Assembly: GCF_000220065.1 (NCBI RefSeq)
Contig: NZ_AFQU01000001.1
Coordinates: 248,001 to 312,000, forward strand
DNA from: Streptococcus sp. oral taxon 056 str. F0418
GTDB lineage: Bacteria > Bacillota > Bacilli > Lactobacillales > Streptococcaceae
Length of the DNA: 64,000 bases
Direction of reading: 5' to 3'
The notes under the pieces: generated by a model
The model's database searches: none
Told to the model about the DNA's origin: nothing
What the model saw: only the letters and a program-made list of their open reading frames with translations
Part shown: piece after piece, positions 18,869 to 28,270 of the stretch
Numbering within the stretch: position 1 is the stretch's first letter
Layout of the letters: each line of letters begins with the position of its first letter
Translations under genes and position numbers: made by a program

Positions 18869-18970
18869 GTCAATACCCTATACGTCTATCTGCGATTCGC
18901 ATTCTGTTCTTTTATTTATTATACCCTATATAAATCAAAAATTATATTACATTTTATATAAAATTTTCAC

Positions 18971-18998
18971 AAAAAAGCAGGTTAATATCTGCTTTTTT
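18971..18998. terminator. Terminator between alpha/beta hydrolase and pgdA
   Basis: Perfect arms AAAAAAGCAG and CTGCTTTTTT enclose an 8-nt loop, directly downstream of the hydrolase gene on the minus strand. Confidence 0.85.
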
Positions 18999-19008
18999 GT
19001 CTGATATA

Positions 19009-19962
19009 CTAATCAATTTTATTCAAAAATTTTCGTATCTCTTTCACAATATCGTCAGAACTATCATGATAGATGTAGTGTGGAGAATTTAAAAACTTGA
19101 GAACTATATGTCCTCTCCCTTTAGCAAATCGTCTTGAAATCCCTCGCCATTTCTCCTGTGTAAAACCGGTCCCCTGACCATTTGACACAAACAACAGTGA
19201 AGGAATTTTAGGAAACTGTTCTTGCTTAACTAAAAGAGAACTCTTTTTGACCTGCTCTGCTTCTTTGATAACGGCATTTGATAACGGACGTCGATAAAAC
19301 AAGGCCTTATAAATGGATTGTTCTTTTTGACTTAAACTATCATCGGTCAAAGCGGCAATGTTCTTGTCCACTGCATACAATAGACGAGATAATCCGATAT
19401 TGGCCACTATCTGCAAAGAGTTATAGGCCAGCATATTTGGATGCCATGTATCATAAGCCTCTGGTAATGACATGTCCAGACCTATAATGCCTTCAATTTC
19501 CTTTGGATAGACAGTAGACCAATGCAAAGCTTCTAATCCAGACATAGAATGCGGAAGCAAAACATACGGACCTTCTATGCCAACTTTTTGTAAAGCGCTT
19601 CTAGTTTGGGTTAAGAGTGTATCTAGATCACGGCTAGTGGCACTATCATCACTAAAGCCATAACCAAACTTTTCTACGACAACAATTCTATAGTCCTTCT
19701 CTAATGATGAGTAAAGCACTTTAAAGTCTAAAATCGGTGAGCTGGTTCCACTTCCCGATAGAAATACTAGTGTTTTTGGCCCTTTTCCAGCCACATAAAC
19801 ATTCATGTTCTTTCCATCGACCTCTACTCGTTGACCGATGCTAGAAGTTAGAAGCTTTTTCTCTTTGTTCAAACTATATTGATGAAATAAAAATACAAGA
19901 GCTAGAATGAATAGAAGTAAGCTTGAAAGATATTTAAGAAGCTTTAGCATAGTTTTCAGCAT
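19009..19962 (-). CDS. Membrane-anchored alpha/beta hydrolase
   Basis: The 317-residue protein has an N-terminal membrane segment (about 9-27) and an extracytoplasmic alpha/beta hydrolase domain. The oxyanion region is FLSGSG (about 68-73) and the nucleophile elbow reads PHSMSG, a His-Ser-Met-Ser variant of GxSxG. A late LNSPHYIYHD supplies the catalytic His. The substrate is unknown. It stands 16 bp downstream of the M42 peptidase gene on the same strand and is likely cotranscribed with it. Confidence 0.8.
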   Translation of the reverse strand: MLKTMLKLLKYLSSLLLFILALVFLFHQYSLNKEKKLLTSSIGQRVEVDGKNMNVYVAGKGPKTLVFLSGSGTSSPILDFKVLYSSLEKDYRIVVVEKFGYGFSDDSATSRDLDTLLTQTRSALQKVGIEGPYVLLPHSMSGLEALHWSTVYPKEIEGIIGLDMSLPEAYDTWHPNMLAYNSLQIVANIGLSRLLYAVDKNIAALTDDSLSQKEQSIYKALFYRRPLSNAVIKEAEQVKKSSLLVKQEQFPKIPSLLFVSNGQGTGFTQEKWRGISRRFAKGRGHIVLKFLNSPHYIYHDSSDDIVKEIRKFLNKID

Positions 19963-19978
19963 AGGACTCCACTTAAGC

Positions 19979-21016
19979 CTATCTTACTAACTCGCTTTTC
20001 AAATAAGCATCAACCATACGCTCTGTCGCTTCAACCGAGTCAATATGCGTCCGCTCATAAGAGTGACTGGATTCGATACCAGCGCCTAAAAGAGCATGCT
20101 TGACTTCTGCTCCTGCGCTCATAGCTGCAGAGGCGTCTGATCCGTAAAATGGATAGATGTCCAGTTTGTAAGGAATGTCCTGCTCCTTGGCTAAATTTAC
20201 CAAATGCTGGCGGAATTCATAGTGATAAGGGCCTGAAGCATCCTTGACACAGATGGAAACCGTATACTCATCTGTCTGCTGGTCGTCACCCATAGCGCCC
20301 ATATCAACAGCCAGATACTCTACAGCTTGCTCTGGTAGACTGGAATTAGCCCCATGACCGACTTCCTCAAAGATACTGAAAGCAAAATGAGTCGTCACTG
20401 GCAACTGAATATTTTCTTCTTTGTAGACACGCAAAAGATTGAGCAAAATAGCTGCGCTGACCTTGTCATCCAGAAAACGAGACTTGATAAATCCTGACTC
20501 GGTAACGGTGGTTCGAGGATCAAAAGAAATAAAATCACCGACTTCAATCCCTAAATCACGTGTTTCTTTCTCACTTGTCACCTTTTCATCTAAACGAACT
20601 TCCATATTGTCCTGAGTACGCTCAACCGTTCCAGCATCCTTATAGACATGGCAAGATGTCTGGTGAACTAAGATAGTCCCACTGATAGTCTTACCACTGC
20701 TGGCCACATGGACTAGGCAGTTTTCTCCTTCAATCATGTTCCAAGGAAAGCCGCCAATCCGATCCAGCTTGAGTCGACCATCTGGCTTGACTGCACGCAC
20801 AATAGCTCCAAGGGTATCCACATGGGCAGTCACTACCCGATGTTGGGCATCATTTTCTCCCTTAATCACAACATGGACACCACCTTTATTAGTGCGGACA
20901 GGCTCATAACCCAATCCTTCCAAAGTTTTTACCAGATAGTCAGCCACCTCGGCTGTGAAGCCTGTTGGCGAAGGGATAGCTATTAATTCTTGCAAATATT
21001 GAACAGTTTGATTCAT
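19979..21016 (-). CDS. M42 family metallopeptidase (glutamyl-aminopeptidase-like)
   Basis: This 345-residue dinuclear zinc aminopeptidase has the landmarks IPSPTGF, VTAHVDTLG (metal His and Asp), IKSRFLDDKVSA, FSIFEEVGHGAN (catalytic and metal Glu residues), VDMGAMGDD and a final ESSHSYERTH with the last metal His. M42 enzymes form tetrahedral complexes that trim peptides. The ATG at 21016 is chosen over the one nine codons upstream because GAGGAG lies just before it. Confidence 0.9.
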   Translation of the reverse strand: MNQTVQYLQELIAIPSPTGFTAEVADYLVKTLEGLGYEPVRTNKGGVHVVIKGENDAQHRVVTAHVDTLGAIVRAVKPDGRLKLDRIGGFPWNMIEGENCLVHVASSGKTISGTILVHQTSCHVYKDAGTVERTQDNMEVRLDEKVTSEKETRDLGIEVGDFISFDPRTTVTESGFIKSRFLDDKVSAAILLNLLRVYKEENIQLPVTTHFAFSIFEEVGHGANSSLPEQAVEYLAVDMGAMGDDQQTDEYTVSICVKDASGPYHYEFRQHLVNLAKEQDIPYKLDIYPFYGSDASAAMSAGAEVKHALLGAGIESSHSYERTHIDSVEATERMVDAYLKSELVR

Positions 21017-21105
21017 TTTAATCTCCTCATATTTTTCTATCATTATAGCATAAAAATAGCTTTTACAGATGGGTTTGCCAGTGTAAAAGCTATATTAATC
21101 TGAAA

Positions 21106-22251
21106 TTACTCTGCTAGCATTACTTTTTTTAACGACATGCCCTCAATAGCTTTGACATAGTAGGCAAGGAGCAGTTCATATAAGATTACAAAGGCTAAGA
21201 AGGCGATTAAGCAAAGCTGAACATCAAATGAATAATCGGGCACACCCTGAACATCCTTTACAATGACTTTAAGTAGTATCTTCATCAGGGCATACTGATA
21301 AGCTGTACCTAATACAAAACCAAGATAAGCCACCACTCGATAACGAGTAAAAATAACGCGACTACATTCTTTTTGGCTATAGCCAAAAGCCTTCATAAGC
21401 GCCAAACTGGCTTTGTTTTCTTGGACGACAGTACCTAGACAAAGGAGCAAAATCGAAAGTGACAAAAGAAGGCCTATTCCCATCATCATGACTTGAATCG
21501 TACCATCTATAAAGTCTTTCATTCCTAGGGAAAGCTGCATCATGGCTGCAAAAGAAAATGCTGCAAAGACGACAAAGAAAATCAATAATTTTCTTTTATA
21601 AAAATGCACAGTCCCCAACTCTTGCAAAAAAGGTCTATTTACTTTAGTTTTGTGATGCTTTTGCTTTACTTGAGCCAACTCTAATCTCTTCAGCAAATAA
21701 AGGCTTGGTTGCTTCAATTTAATCAAAGCATAGCCAATTCCTAATAAGGCAAATAGAAGAGTCGGTAAGATGACCATAGCGAGGAACAATTGCCAATGAA
21801 AATGAATTTCAATGTTAGGAAAGAGACCTTTTTGATTGCGCAAATCATAAAAGTCCTTCATAAAAAAGAATGAAGAAGCAAACCCAAGCAAGGCACCTAG
21901 AAAAACAGAGCAACTAAAAATCCAGAAATGCTTGGCTAATTCAACATTTTGGTAGCCCAGAGCTTTGAGAATCCCTAACTCTTCCTTATGATCATCAATA
22001 AACTGCTTGATATAAAAGAATAAGAGAAGAACAGCTAGGAGAGAAAGCACTCCTCCACTAACCAAGGAGACAAATTTAGCAATGAGAACTTGAGCATCGT
22101 AATAAGCCTTGGTTGGTAGAGATAATTTCTCAACCTCAATAGATTGAAGATCAAGGTAAAAATTGACAAATAAAGTCGAGACCAAAACTGCACAAAAACT
22201 GATAATGGAGACAACAGATAATTTCCGTAAATCTTTGATACTGACTACCAT
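21106..22251 (-). CDS. FtsX-like ABC transporter permease
   Basis: This 381-residue membrane protein has two FtsX-type modules. Each has a pattern like ELGILKALGYQNVELAKHFW or LALMKAFGYSQKECSRV between membrane helices, as in MacB/LolC permeases. It starts 3 bp after the stop of the ATPase gene and is third in the TetR-ATPase-permease operon. It is short for the family because the usual large extracytoplasmic loop is missing. The likely role is export of, or resistance to, a peptide or drug, controlled by the TetR protein; this is inference. Confidence 0.82.
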   Translation of the reverse strand: MVVSIKDLRKLSVVSIISFCAVLVSTLFVNFYLDLQSIEVEKLSLPTKAYYDAQVLIAKFVSLVSGGVLSLLAVLLLFFYIKQFIDDHKEELGILKALGYQNVELAKHFWIFSCSVFLGALLGFASSFFFMKDFYDLRNQKGLFPNIEIHFHWQLFLAMVILPTLLFALLGIGYALIKLKQPSLYLLKRLELAQVKQKHHKTKVNRPFLQELGTVHFYKRKLLIFFVVFAAFSFAAMMQLSLGMKDFIDGTIQVMMMGIGLLLSLSILLLCLGTVVQENKASLALMKAFGYSQKECSRVIFTRYRVVAYLGFVLGTAYQYALMKILLKVIVKDVQGVPDYSFDVQLCLIAFLAFVILYELLLAYYVKAIEGMSLKKVMLAE

Positions 22252-22254
22252 AAT

Positions 22255-22935
22255 CTACCACCCAATCTCTTCTACGCCCTTTGGCTCTTCATTAACCACG
22301 ATGTCCTGAATTTGCCCGCTATTTACCCTCACCACAGTATTTGCCAGCTGGGCTATATGCTCATTATGAGTGACCATTACTAGGGTAAATCCAAGCTCTT
22401 TTTTCATTTGAGAAATGAAGGAGAGAATCTGGCGACCTGTCGCCTCATCAAGAGCTCCTGTAGGCTCATCAAGGAAAAGTACCTTTGGCTTCTTGGCCAA
22501 GGCTCTGGCAATCGCTACGCGTTGTTGTTCTCCACCCGATAGTTCACTAGGGTATTGATGGAGTTTTTCTTTTAAACCCATGGCTTCGATGATTGGAAGG
22601 TAATCCTGATTCTTTACAAGATGAGCTCCCATTTTAACGTTCTGCTCAACCGTCAACTCCTGCAATAAATAATATTGCTGGAATATAAAAGCGATGTTAT
22701 CTTTGCGAAATTTTGTCAGTTGACTTTCACTCAAAGACGCAATATTTTCCCCATCATATAAAACTTCACCCTGATCTGGTTTTTCAAGTCCTGAAAGAAT
22801 GTTTAGTAAGGTTGACTTACCCGATCCAGAAGCTCCCAAAATCACTAAATAATCTTGATCTTCAATCCGTAAATCGATACCTTTTAAAACTTTATTGGCT
22901 CCATAGGACTTTCTTACTCCCTTTAGTTCAATCAT
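22255..22935 (-). CDS. ABC transporter ATP-binding protein (MacB/LolD type)
   Basis: This 226-residue ATPase has GASGSGKST (about 34-42), [27 protein letters not shown] and an H-loop VTHNEH, the pattern of ATPases that partner FtsX-like permeases. It overlaps the upstream TetR gene by 8 nt and the permease follows 3 bp later, so the three genes form one tight operon. Confidence 0.9.
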   Translation of the reverse strand: MIELKGVRKSYGANKVLKGIDLRIEDQDYLVILGASGSGKSTLLNILSGLEKPDQGEVLYDGENIASLSESQLTKFRKDNIAFIFQQYYLLQELTVEQNVKMGAHLVKNQDYLPIIEAMGLKEKLHQYPSELSGGEQQRVAIARALAKKPKVLFLDEPTGALDEATGRQILSFISQMKKELGFTLVMVTHNEHIAQLANTVVRVNSGQIQDIVVNEEPKGVEEIGW

Positions 22936-23509
22936 GATTTCCTCCTAATAATTCCTTTATAAGTGCTGTGAATACTTGTGTCAGCATAGCTGTTAGTTCT
23001 GCGGTTGAAAAGCGATAGATTCCTGCAGCAGTCATACTGGCAATTCCATGCGAATAAATAAATAGATGTTGATAAACTCGCTCTGATAGCTGTCTTGAAA
23101 GTCCATATTCCTCTTGAATAGACAAAATCATTTTTTCATAACTGTAATCTTTGATTGGTAAGAATTCAGAAAATTGATGAATAGCACGTTCGGACTCATT
23201 CATAAAAATCAGTTGAAAAAGCTGGGGCTCCTCTGCTGCAAATCGGATATAAGCGATACCCACAGCTCGAAAGGCTTTTTCTTCTTGCAAAGCAACTTCA
23301 ACTTGTCTGACAAAGGTTTCCTCAGCAGCAATAACAATGGCCTTGCTCAATTCTTCCATGTTATCAAAGAGGCCAAAAATGACCTTAGGTGAAGACTTCA
23401 ATCTAACAGCAACTGCTCGAGCTGTAACCGCCGACTTCCCTTCTTCTCGAACAAGTTCCAAACAAGCTTCAATAATTTCTTCTTTGGTGAATTTATTTTT
23501 TGGAGGCAT
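22928..23509 (-). CDS. TetR family regulator of the ABC operon
   Basis: The 193-residue protein has an N-terminal TetR-type HTH (about 8-53: EEIIEACLELVREEGKSAVT, then RAVAVRLKSSPKVIFGLF) and a helical effector domain. It is the first gene of the TetR-ATPase-permease operon and overlaps the ATPase gene by 8 nt. A strong palindrome in its leader (23526-23547) suggests autoregulation of the operon. The inducing compound is unknown. Confidence 0.88.
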   Translation of the reverse strand: MPPKNKFTKEEIIEACLELVREEGKSAVTARAVAVRLKSSPKVIFGLFDNMEELSKAIVIAAEETFVRQVEVALQEEKAFRAVGIAYIRFAAEEPQLFQLIFMNESERAIHQFSEFLPIKDYSYEKMILSIQEEYGLSRQLSERVYQHLFIYSHGIASMTAAGIYRFSTAELTAMLTQVFTALIKELLGGNHD

Positions 23510-23525
23510 GACATTCCTTTCCGAT

Positions 23526-23547
23526 ACATTTGTTGCGCAACACTTGT
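23526..23547. promoter_or_regulatory. Candidate TetR operator in the leader of the ABC operon
   Basis: A perfect 12-bp palindrome, TGTTGCGCAACA (23531-23542), is extended by ACA and TGT at both ends after 2-bp gaps, giving a 22-bp operator-like site. It lies between a TATAAT box on the minus strand (about 23560) and the tetR ATG at 23509. Bound regulator would therefore block transcription start or elongation. Confidence 0.6.
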
Positions 23548-23624
23548 TTCTTTATTATATATTTAAACAAAAATTCTGGTAAAAGGCAAGAAAAAACCAG
23601 CAAAAATTGCTGGTTTTAGGGGAA

Positions 23625-24626
23625 TCAAACTTTATCTTCATAGCCATTTGGATGACTGGAATGCCATTTCCAAGCGGTTTCGATGATGGTTTCGATATTA
23701 TCAAATTTCGGCTGCCAGCCCAGAACTTCTCTTGCTTTTTCAGATGAAGCAATCAGCGTATCTGGATCTCCTGGGCGCCGCTCTACTATTTCCAGAGGAA
23801 TAGGGTGTCCGGTCACCTTTCGTGCTGCTTCTACAATCTGCAGGTTGGAAAAACCAGTCGAAGAGCCAAGGTTAAAGGCATCTGATGGTTGACCTGCACG
23901 CAGGTAATCAACAGCCAAAATATGGGCATCAGCCAAGTCAAAAGGATGGACATAATCGCGGACATTGGTGCCGTCTGGAGTATCGTAATCATCGCCAAAG
24001 ACAGCAATCTTCTCTCGTTTGCCCTGAGCCACTTGAAGCACAATGGGCAAGAGATGGGTTTCAGGTCCGTGGTCCTCACCAATCGAGCCGTCGGGCTTGG
24101 CACCAGCCACATTGAAATAACGCAGGGCTACAAACTTGATGCCATATGCTTGGTCTGCCCAGCGCATAATGGTCTCCATCATAAGCTTGCTCTCACCATA
24201 AGGATTGATCGGTTTTTGCGGAGTTGTTTCCATTATCGGAATTTCCTCAGGAATGCCGTAAGTTGCAGCAGTTGATGAAAAGACAATATTTTTAACACCG
24301 CATTCCTGCATGACCTCCAAAAGGGAAATCATGCCGGCTGTGTTATTGTCAAAATACTTGAGCGGATCTACCATGGACTCTGCGACCAGTGAAAAGGCAG
24401 CAAAGTGAATGACTGCATCGATGGATGGATGTTTGGTAAAGACACTACGCATAAAGTCCTTATCTGCCAAATCCCCCTCATAAAAGACTGCTTGCGGATG
24501 GACGGCTGCCCGGTGGCCAGTCACCAAATTATCGACAACGACTACTTCTTCCTTGCCAGCTGTTATCAAACGGTCAACCATGTGTGATCCGATATAGCCA
24601 GCACCACCTAATACTAAAATTGCCAT
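23625..24626 (-). CDS. galE: UDP-glucose 4-epimerase
   Basis: This 333-residue short-chain dehydrogenase-type epimerase interconverts UDP-galactose and UDP-glucose, the last step of the Leloir pathway. It shows the NAD loop GGAGYIGSH near the start and the catalytic YGESK (Tyr and Lys). The ATG at 24626 begins MAILVLGG with GGAAAGGAA upstream; an upstream in-frame start would add 14 residues unlike the family. It lies 45 bp downstream of galT in the order galK, HAD, galT, galE. Confidence 0.95.
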   Translation of the reverse strand: MAILVLGGAGYIGSHMVDRLITAGKEEVVVVDNLVTGHRAAVHPQAVFYEGDLADKDFMRSVFTKHPSIDAVIHFAAFSLVAESMVDPLKYFDNNTAGMISLLEVMQECGVKNIVFSSTAATYGIPEEIPIMETTPQKPINPYGESKLMMETIMRWADQAYGIKFVALRYFNVAGAKPDGSIGEDHGPETHLLPIVLQVAQGKREKIAVFGDDYDTPDGTNVRDYVHPFDLADAHILAVDYLRAGQPSDAFNLGSSTGFSNLQIVEAARKVTGHPIPLEIVERRPGDPDTLIASSEKAREVLGWQPKFDNIETIIETAWKWHSSHPNGYEDKV

Positions 24627-24671
24627 AAAATTTCCTTTCCCTGTTAGATTTGTCTCATTATAACACATTTC

Positions 24672-26153
24672 CTAAGGCAGGATGCCAACGGATTGGACGA
24701 AGCGCAAGAAAGCTTCCTGCCCTTCTTCTGTTCGCTTGTAAACACCCGCATCTTCCAACACACGGCTGAAAATTTGCCCTACCGAAGCCTGAACCACATC
24801 TTTCACCGTCTCAACAGAAACAGTTGGATTCTGGGTTTTGAGTTGATTTGCCCACTCTTGATGGTAGGTAGCGACCTGACAGTCTTCTCCCAGAAGAAAC
24901 AGTTCCACCTGCTTGAGTTCTTCCTTAAGCCGAGGCGGCAGAATCGCCAGCCCCATAACCTCAATCAGACCGATATTTTCTTTCTTAATGTGCTGCACAT
25001 CCTTATGAGGATGATAAATGCCGTCTGGATGTTCTGGGGAAGTTTGATTGTCCCGCAAGACCAAGTCTAGCTCAAAAGATCCATCTTTCCTGCGGGCAAT
25101 CGGTGTGATGGTATGGTGAAGCTCACACTCAGACTCTGCCAACACCTGCACACTTGGGTCAGAATAGGTCCGCCAAGCTTGCAAGATCTTGTCAGCCAAC
25201 TCAATCAGCTGCTCCTTCTTCTCGGATCTCAGACGAATGACGGACATGGGCCACTTGACAATGCCTGCCTCTACCTCTTCAAAACCGCTAAAAGTAAAGC
25301 TGCAATCCAGCTCTGCCATTTCCATAGGGAAGGTATGACGTCCGCCCTGATAGTGGTCGTGAGTCAGGATAGAGCCGCCAACAATAGGCAGGTCGGCATT
25401 TGAGCCAGCGAAATAGCCTGGAAAGGTCTCAACGATGTCCAACAAGCGCTCAAAGGTCAGCCGGCTAATCGCCATAGGAAGGTGCTGGCTGTGCAGAAAG
25501 ATGCAATGCTCATTAAAGTAGGCATAGGGCGAATACTGGAAACCCCACTCCTGTCCAGCCAAGGCAAAGCGGATAATCCGATGATTGGCACGGGCTGGGT
25601 GGTCCAAGCGCCCTTGGTAGCCTTCGTTTTCCATGCAAAGCTGGCAGGCTGGATAATGACTATTCTTAGCTTTTTTAGCTGCCGCAATTTCCTTGGGATC
25701 TTTTTCTGGCTTAGAGAGATTGATGGTGATTTCCAAATCTCCGTAGGCAGTCTGCGCTTTAAAAGCAATGTTTTTAGCAATAGCCTTGACCTTGATGTAA
25801 TCATTTTTTTGGCTAAGCTGGTAAAAATCAGCCACGGCTTGCTCGGAATTGGAAGCATAAGTCGTCCAGAAGTCCCGATTGAGCTGGCTAGGGGCTGGTG
25901 TGATGAAGTTCATAAGCTCAGCACCGAGGATTTCGCGCGCAGTCTGACTATCCTCAATCGTCTCTAATCGAACCGCCTCCTCGACCATCTGGTCCTTGAG
26001 GTCAATCAATTCATCCAGATCAGTCTCAACTTCCAAAACACCTTCGCCCACTCGTGCTAAGACACGATTGGTTAGGTAGATTCGATCCATTTCCTCAAAG
26101 GTACTTTCTGCAATGACTTCTGTGATAAATGCATCTAGAACTCCCTGACTCAT
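24672..26153 (-). CDS. galT: Galactose-1-phosphate uridylyltransferase, class 2
   Basis: The 493-residue protein is of the long Gram-positive GalT family (about 490 residues), unlike the 340-residue E. coli type. It swaps UDP between UDP-glucose and galactose 1-phosphate. Recognisable blocks are [20 protein letters not shown], the histidine-rich [16 protein letters not shown] and a late DGIYHPHKD. Its start overlaps the stop of the upstream HAD gene by 4 nt, so it is translationally coupled. Confidence 0.93.
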   Translation of the reverse strand: MSQGVLDAFITEVIAESTFEEMDRIYLTNRVLARVGEGVLEVETDLDELIDLKDQMVEEAVRLETIEDSQTAREILGAELMNFITPAPSQLNRDFWTTYASNSEQAVADFYQLSQKNDYIKVKAIAKNIAFKAQTAYGDLEITINLSKPEKDPKEIAAAKKAKNSHYPACQLCMENEGYQGRLDHPARANHRIIRFALAGQEWGFQYSPYAYFNEHCIFLHSQHLPMAISRLTFERLLDIVETFPGYFAGSNADLPIVGGSILTHDHYQGGRHTFPMEMAELDCSFTFSGFEEVEAGIVKWPMSVIRLRSEKKEQLIELADKILQAWRTYSDPSVQVLAESECELHHTITPIARRKDGSFELDLVLRDNQTSPEHPDGIYHPHKDVQHIKKENIGLIEVMGLAILPPRLKEELKQVELFLLGEDCQVATYHQEWANQLKTQNPTVSVETVKDVVQASVGQIFSRVLEDAGVYKRTEEGQEAFLRFVQSVGILP

Positions 26154-26809
26154 TGATTCTCCTTCCTACTTTCTAAATAGTCTCTGACAGCATCTAAATC
26201 TTGAAAAACTTGTTCTGTTTTATTTAAGAAAGACTGTGCTGGCATTTTTAAGTCTGGAATACAAATAACTGGTATCCCAGCTCTATACGCTGCTTCAATC
26301 CCTGCTTCACTATCCTCTAATACTAAGCAATTCTCTGGTAAAATATTCAAATCACTACAGGCCTTTAAAAATATATCAGGGTAAGGTTTGCTTCGCTTTA
26401 CATCTTTTGCAAAAACTAGATGGTCAAATAGGGACAGTATACCATTACTATCCAAGATCATTCTAGCTCTAGATTCAACACTTGAAGTTGTTAAGGCGAT
26501 TGGGATACCTTCTCTTTGCAAAAAAGCAAGCAAATTTTTAGCACCTTTTTTTAAATTTACACCTTTGGCTAATATTCGAGCTTCTAGTTCATAAACTTTA
26601 TCCAAGGTTTGGTCAAAGTTCCAAGGTAAATCATAGGTATCCAAAAATCGTTGAACATTCTCCTCTTCCCTATGTCCACTGTATTCTCTAGAATATGTTT
26701 CTTCTGTGAAAGGAATTCCAAAATCTTCAAGCAATTCTTGATAAACTTTTAGAGAAATGATCTCAGTATCAGCTAATAAGCCATCCAAATCAAATAATAC
26801 AGCTTCCAT
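26150..26809 (-). CDS. HAD family phosphatase/phosphomutase inside the gal operon
   Basis: The 219-residue HAD hydrolase has motif [11 protein letters not shown] (nucleophile Asp8, acid/base Asp10), motif II TTSS (about 108-111), a Lys in KRSKPYPD, and motif [13 protein letters not shown]. The helical cap and length fit the beta-phosphoglucomutase/sugar-phosphatase subgroup. It sits between galK (11 bp upstream) and galT (4-nt overlap). A plausible but untested role is removal of accumulated galactose 1-phosphate or another sugar phosphate. Confidence 0.85.
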   Translation of the reverse strand: MEAVLFDLDGLLADTEIISLKVYQELLEDFGIPFTEETYSREYSGHREEENVQRFLDTYDLPWNFDQTLDKVYELEARILAKGVNLKKGAKNLLAFLQREGIPIALTTSSVESRARMILDSNGILSLFDHLVFAKDVKRSKPYPDIFLKACSDLNILPENCLVLEDSEAGIEAAYRAGIPVICIPDLKMPAQSFLNKTEQVFQDLDAVRDYLESRKENQ

Positions 26810-26820
26810 TTACTTCTCTC

Positions 26821-27999
26821 CTAGTCTAAAACTCGTGTCCCCGATGCAACTTCAGCGATATAGAAGCTTGGAGCGTATCCAACTACTTCCTCATAGCGTT
26901 TGCCAACTGCTTCTTTAAAAGTTGCGACCGCATCTTTTTGAACTAAAGCAATGGCACAGCCACCAAAGCCTGCTCCGGTCATACGAGCTCCCAAAACACC
27001 TTCTTGCTCCCAGGCTGTGTGAACCAAAGTATCCAGCTCTAGACCAGTCACTTCATAATCATGCTCCAATGAAACATGAGATGCATTTATGAGACGGCCA
27101 AACTTTTCAAGATCACCTGCCTGCAAAGCTGCTCTAGCTTGCAAAGTGCGTTGATTTTCCAAAACAGCATGGCGAGCTCGTTTGATGCGATTTTCGTCCT
27201 CTATCAGATAACTATACTCGTCAAAAGACCACTCATTTAATTCACCCAAGGTAGCGATAGACAGCTTGCGATTAAGCTCTTCAACGGCTTTTTCACACTC
27301 CGCCCGACGCTCATTGTACTTAGAATCCGCCAACTCACGACGCTTGTTGGTATTCATAATCACTACGACATTATCCTTAAGATCAAGCGGCACCAAATCA
27401 TATTCAAGAGTATTGGTATCTAGGTAAATGGCTCGCTGGTCAGCACCCATTCCGATAGCAAACTGGTCCATAATACCAGAATTAACCCCGATAAATTCAT
27501 TTTCAGTTAATTTACCGATTTTCACTAAGTCCAGACGTTCCAACTGCAAATCAAAAAGTTTCTCAGCAATAATACCAGTCAAAAGCTCTAGTGACGCAGA
27601 TGAAGATAAGCCCGATCCGTTGGGAATATTTCCATAAACATAGACATCCATGCCTCGGTCAATCGTATGGCCTGCCTCTTGCAGAAAATGCAGAACTCCT
27701 TTTGGATAGTTGGTCCAGTTATGCTCAGGCTCAAAGTGCAGGTTTTCCAGCGGAACTTCAATAATCCCTTTTTCTTCAAAATTTCCTGAGAAGAATCGCA
27801 AGAGCTGATCATCTCTCTTACGAGCTGCTCCATAAGTTCCAAGAGAAATTGCTGCAGGAAAGACATGCCCGCCGTTATAGTCCGTATGCTCACCAATTAG
27901 ATTGATCCTACCGGGTGAAAAGAAAGTGTGATCCGCTTCCACTCTAAAGACCTTTGCAAAATCTGCGCGGATTTGCTCCGCTGAAATGACATTTGACAT
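26821..27999 (-). CDS. galK: Galactokinase
   Basis: This 392-residue GHMP kinase phosphorylates galactose at C1. It has the galactokinase signature [15 protein letters not shown] near residue 26, the ATP loop GSGLSSSAS (about 126-134) and motif 3 [10 protein letters not shown] near the C-terminus. AAAGGAG lies 8 nt before the ATG. It is first gene of galK-HAD-galT-galE, behind a promoter with a cre-like site and tandem TTTACTAAA motifs. Confidence 0.96.
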   Translation of the reverse strand: MSNVISAEQIRADFAKVFRVEADHTFFSPGRINLIGEHTDYNGGHVFPAAISLGTYGAARKRDDQLLRFFSGNFEEKGIIEVPLENLHFEPEHNWTNYPKGVLHFLQEAGHTIDRGMDVYVYGNIPNGSGLSSSASLELLTGIIAEKLFDLQLERLDLVKIGKLTENEFIGVNSGIMDQFAIGMGADQRAIYLDTNTLEYDLVPLDLKDNVVVIMNTNKRRELADSKYNERRAECEKAVEELNRKLSIATLGELNEWSFDEYSYLIEDENRIKRARHAVLENQRTLQARAALQAGDLEKFGRLINASHVSLEHDYEVTGLELDTLVHTAWEQEGVLGARMTGAGFGGCAIALVQKDAVATFKEAVGKRYEEVVGYAPSFYIAEVASGTRVLD

Positions 28000-28030
28000 A
28001 AGCTATACTCCTTTAGCTAATTTTCGATTT

Positions 28031-28104
28031 TGTAACCGTTTTCTTATTTTTATTATAGCGAACTTAAAACAAAAATTCAATAATTTTACTAAAATTTACT
28101 AAAA
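28031..28104 (-). promoter_or_regulatory. galK promoter with cre-like site and tandem regulator motifs
   Basis: On the minus strand TTGAAT (28080-28075), a 17-bp spacer and TATAAT (28057-28052) form a good sigma-A promoter. Downstream, AGAAAACGGTTACA (28044-28031) matches the CcpA cre consensus at 13 of 14 positions, so glucose repression is expected. Upstream, two TTTACTAAA direct repeats 10 bp apart (28085-28103) are likely GalR half-sites, because the same word recurs at the galR promoter. Confidence 0.7.
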
Positions 28105-28232
28105 TTATTTGATCAAGTTCTATTTAATGAATCTATATTCTTAAAAACATGAATTAATGCTGATTTTTGCTGTATCAATGGTTTATTTGTTCAACACCTT
28201 ATAAAGCGAAACGGACTGACAATCACCTCACT

Positions 28233-28265
28233 AAAAAAGCTAGACCTTACAAGTCTAACCCTTTT
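28233..28265 (-). terminator. Terminator of the osmolyte transporter operon
   Basis: On the minus strand GGTTAGAC and GTCTAGCT pair imperfectly and are followed by TTTTTT, just past the permease-binding-protein stop. The remainder of the 271-bp gap to galK is the galK promoter region. Confidence 0.65.
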
Positions 28266-28270
28266 ACTTA

